The position numbers and the translations under genes are program-made. A stretch of DNA of 64,000 nucleotides from Lotus japonicus (Eukaryota; Streptophyta; Magnoliopsida; Fabales; Fabaceae): assembly GCF_012489685.1 (NCBI RefSeq), contig NC_080042.1:76327093-76391092 (forward strand). The letters run 5' to 3'. Shown in pieces: positions 63,174 to 64,000 of the stretch (positions are counted from its first letter, which is position 1; each line of letters starts with the position of its first letter). The notes below the pieces were generated by a model, which was given only the letters and a program-made list of their open reading frames with translations, made no database searches and was not told the DNA's origin.

Positions 63174-64000
63174 CTGTCCAATCAGTTTCAAAGGAAAACA
63201 AGTTTAACATGGAAGTTTCAAAGTTAGGGCAGAAGATAAGGAAATGATGAAAATATAAAAAATAAGTCTCACATTGCTTAGTTGGGGACAATTGAATGGT
63301 TTATAAGCTAGAGGGTTGTATTTACCATTTAATTATTCACAAACTAAGCAATGTGGGACTTCTTTCTTATATTTTCATCATGGGCTTATAAACCATTCAA
63401 TTTGTCCCTAACTAAGCAATGTGGGGCTTCTTTCTTATATTTTCATCAGGGAAAAGTAGGTAAGGACAGTCAGAGCAATTAATCAGTTCGAGGGGATTAG
63501 TTGCATAACTAGGGGGAATCAAGATGAATGGAGTCATTTAGAGAATGTTGAAAGTCGTATGAAAAGAAAAACCTTTTGTTCAAGAGAAAACCTTGGAGTA
63601 TAATTCTTTTTAGTTTGTTCTATTATCAAACATTCAAGGATAGAAGCCTTGGAGGAAGTGGAAAATCTAAGGAGAGGCTATTGAGTATGTGGATGAAAAA
63701 ACAGGGCATCAACTGGTACAATGATGATCCTTAGGAACAACCTTCCCCTTCACTGGAAGTGGCTCAACCTCAGTTGACCATGCAAGTTGAAGAGAACATC
63801 AAAGGGAATGGGTTAGAGTCCAGTGGAGACAGCTGTTATTTGGGCCATCAAGGTGAAATTAGAAAACGTTAATGAATTCTCAGATATATTTATTCAGCAC
63901 CTTCCTCTGAACACTCAATATTTTCAATATTGACAGAACTATTAATAAATAAAGATTTTAACAAGAAGATTCACATTCAATGATCAAATGAATTAAGCAT
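63174..64000 (-). other. Upstream intron of the peptidase gene, to the window edge
   Basis: No further exon was recognised. A foldback repeat occupies 63246-63447. The stretch 63690-63870 on the plus strand looks weakly coding but contains a stop and matches no family I know. Confidence 0.55.
63246..63447. repeat. Foldback repeat in the peptidase intron
   Basis: The left arm, 63246-63311 (TGATGAAAATATAA...CACATTGCTTAGTT...), is complementary to 63383-63447 over about 65 bp with few mismatches. A partial extra copy of the right arm (CTAAGCAATGTGGGACTTC..) lies at 63345-63380. It looks like a MITE or a small inverted duplication. Confidence 0.75.

Noticed and set aside
63690..63870. A further exon of a gene on the plus strand at the right edge
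   Set aside because: The frame contains a stop, no splice sites or family match were found, and it lies within the upstream intron of the peptidase gene.
1..64000. CRISPR arrays, tRNA or rRNA genes, riboswitches
   Set aside because: No regularly spaced repeat array, cloverleaf with a T-loop GTTCGA and promoter boxes, or rRNA-like block was seen. The only tRNA-like stretches are retrotransposon primer-binding sites.

Overview
The window is nuclear DNA from a flowering plant, almost certainly a eudicot. It has AT-rich spacers, GT-AG (and two GC-AG) introns, plant-type TATA boxes and a dense, nested set of plant retrotransposons and MITEs. I lean towards a legume from the style of the repeats, but nothing in the sequence proves it. 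About two thirds of the window is mobile DNA. One 100-base run of N marks a gap in an imperfect assembly.

Layout. 1-4643: 3' end of an L1-type LINE with an open ORF2. 4644-7742: AT-rich spacer with an 0.8 kb MITE (TTA target duplication) and a 112 bp palindromic MITE. 7743-26759: a very young Ty3/gypsy element of the Tat/Ogre type on the minus strand, with 756 bp LTRs, gag-protease, and a pol carrying two RNase H domains. Next to its 3' LTR it carries two antisense genes with their own TATA boxes; one is a spliced plant-mobile-domain gene. A 4.7 kb block of this element appears twice on either side of the gap, most likely an assembly artefact. 26765-32475: spacer with a 722 bp Mutator-type MITE (perfect 9 bp target duplication). 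32481-37483: a non-coding LTR retrotransposon (LARD) whose interior is packed with short perfect stem-loops. 37489-40890: two short related genes for ~60-residue peptides, plus a 93 bp MITE. 40896-47451: a Ty1/copia element broken by stop codons and by a solo LTR inserted into pol.

48268-58211: a bHLH transcription factor gene of the BIM (BES1-interacting Myc-like) family in seven coding exons. Its 6.2 kb last intron holds a nearly intact, oppositely oriented Ty1/copia element, and its fourth intron a TRIM-like relic. 58212-60946: spacer with a hAT-like element rich in GCCGCTATT and a second MITE rich in GAATTGGATC. 60947-63173, minus strand: the last four coding exons of a prolyl-oligopeptidase-family (S9A) gene with a complete Ser-Asp-His triad. 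Its 5' part lies beyond the right edge.

Host genes readable here are therefore the BIM-like factor (brassinosteroid signalling in the characterised relatives), the S9A peptidase, and the unrecognised peptide pair. The rest is a layered record of insertions. LTR comparison orders them: LARD oldest (about 4 substitutions and a 9 bp indel), Tat very young (1 substitution in 756 bp), and both copia elements with LTRs in which I saw no substitution.
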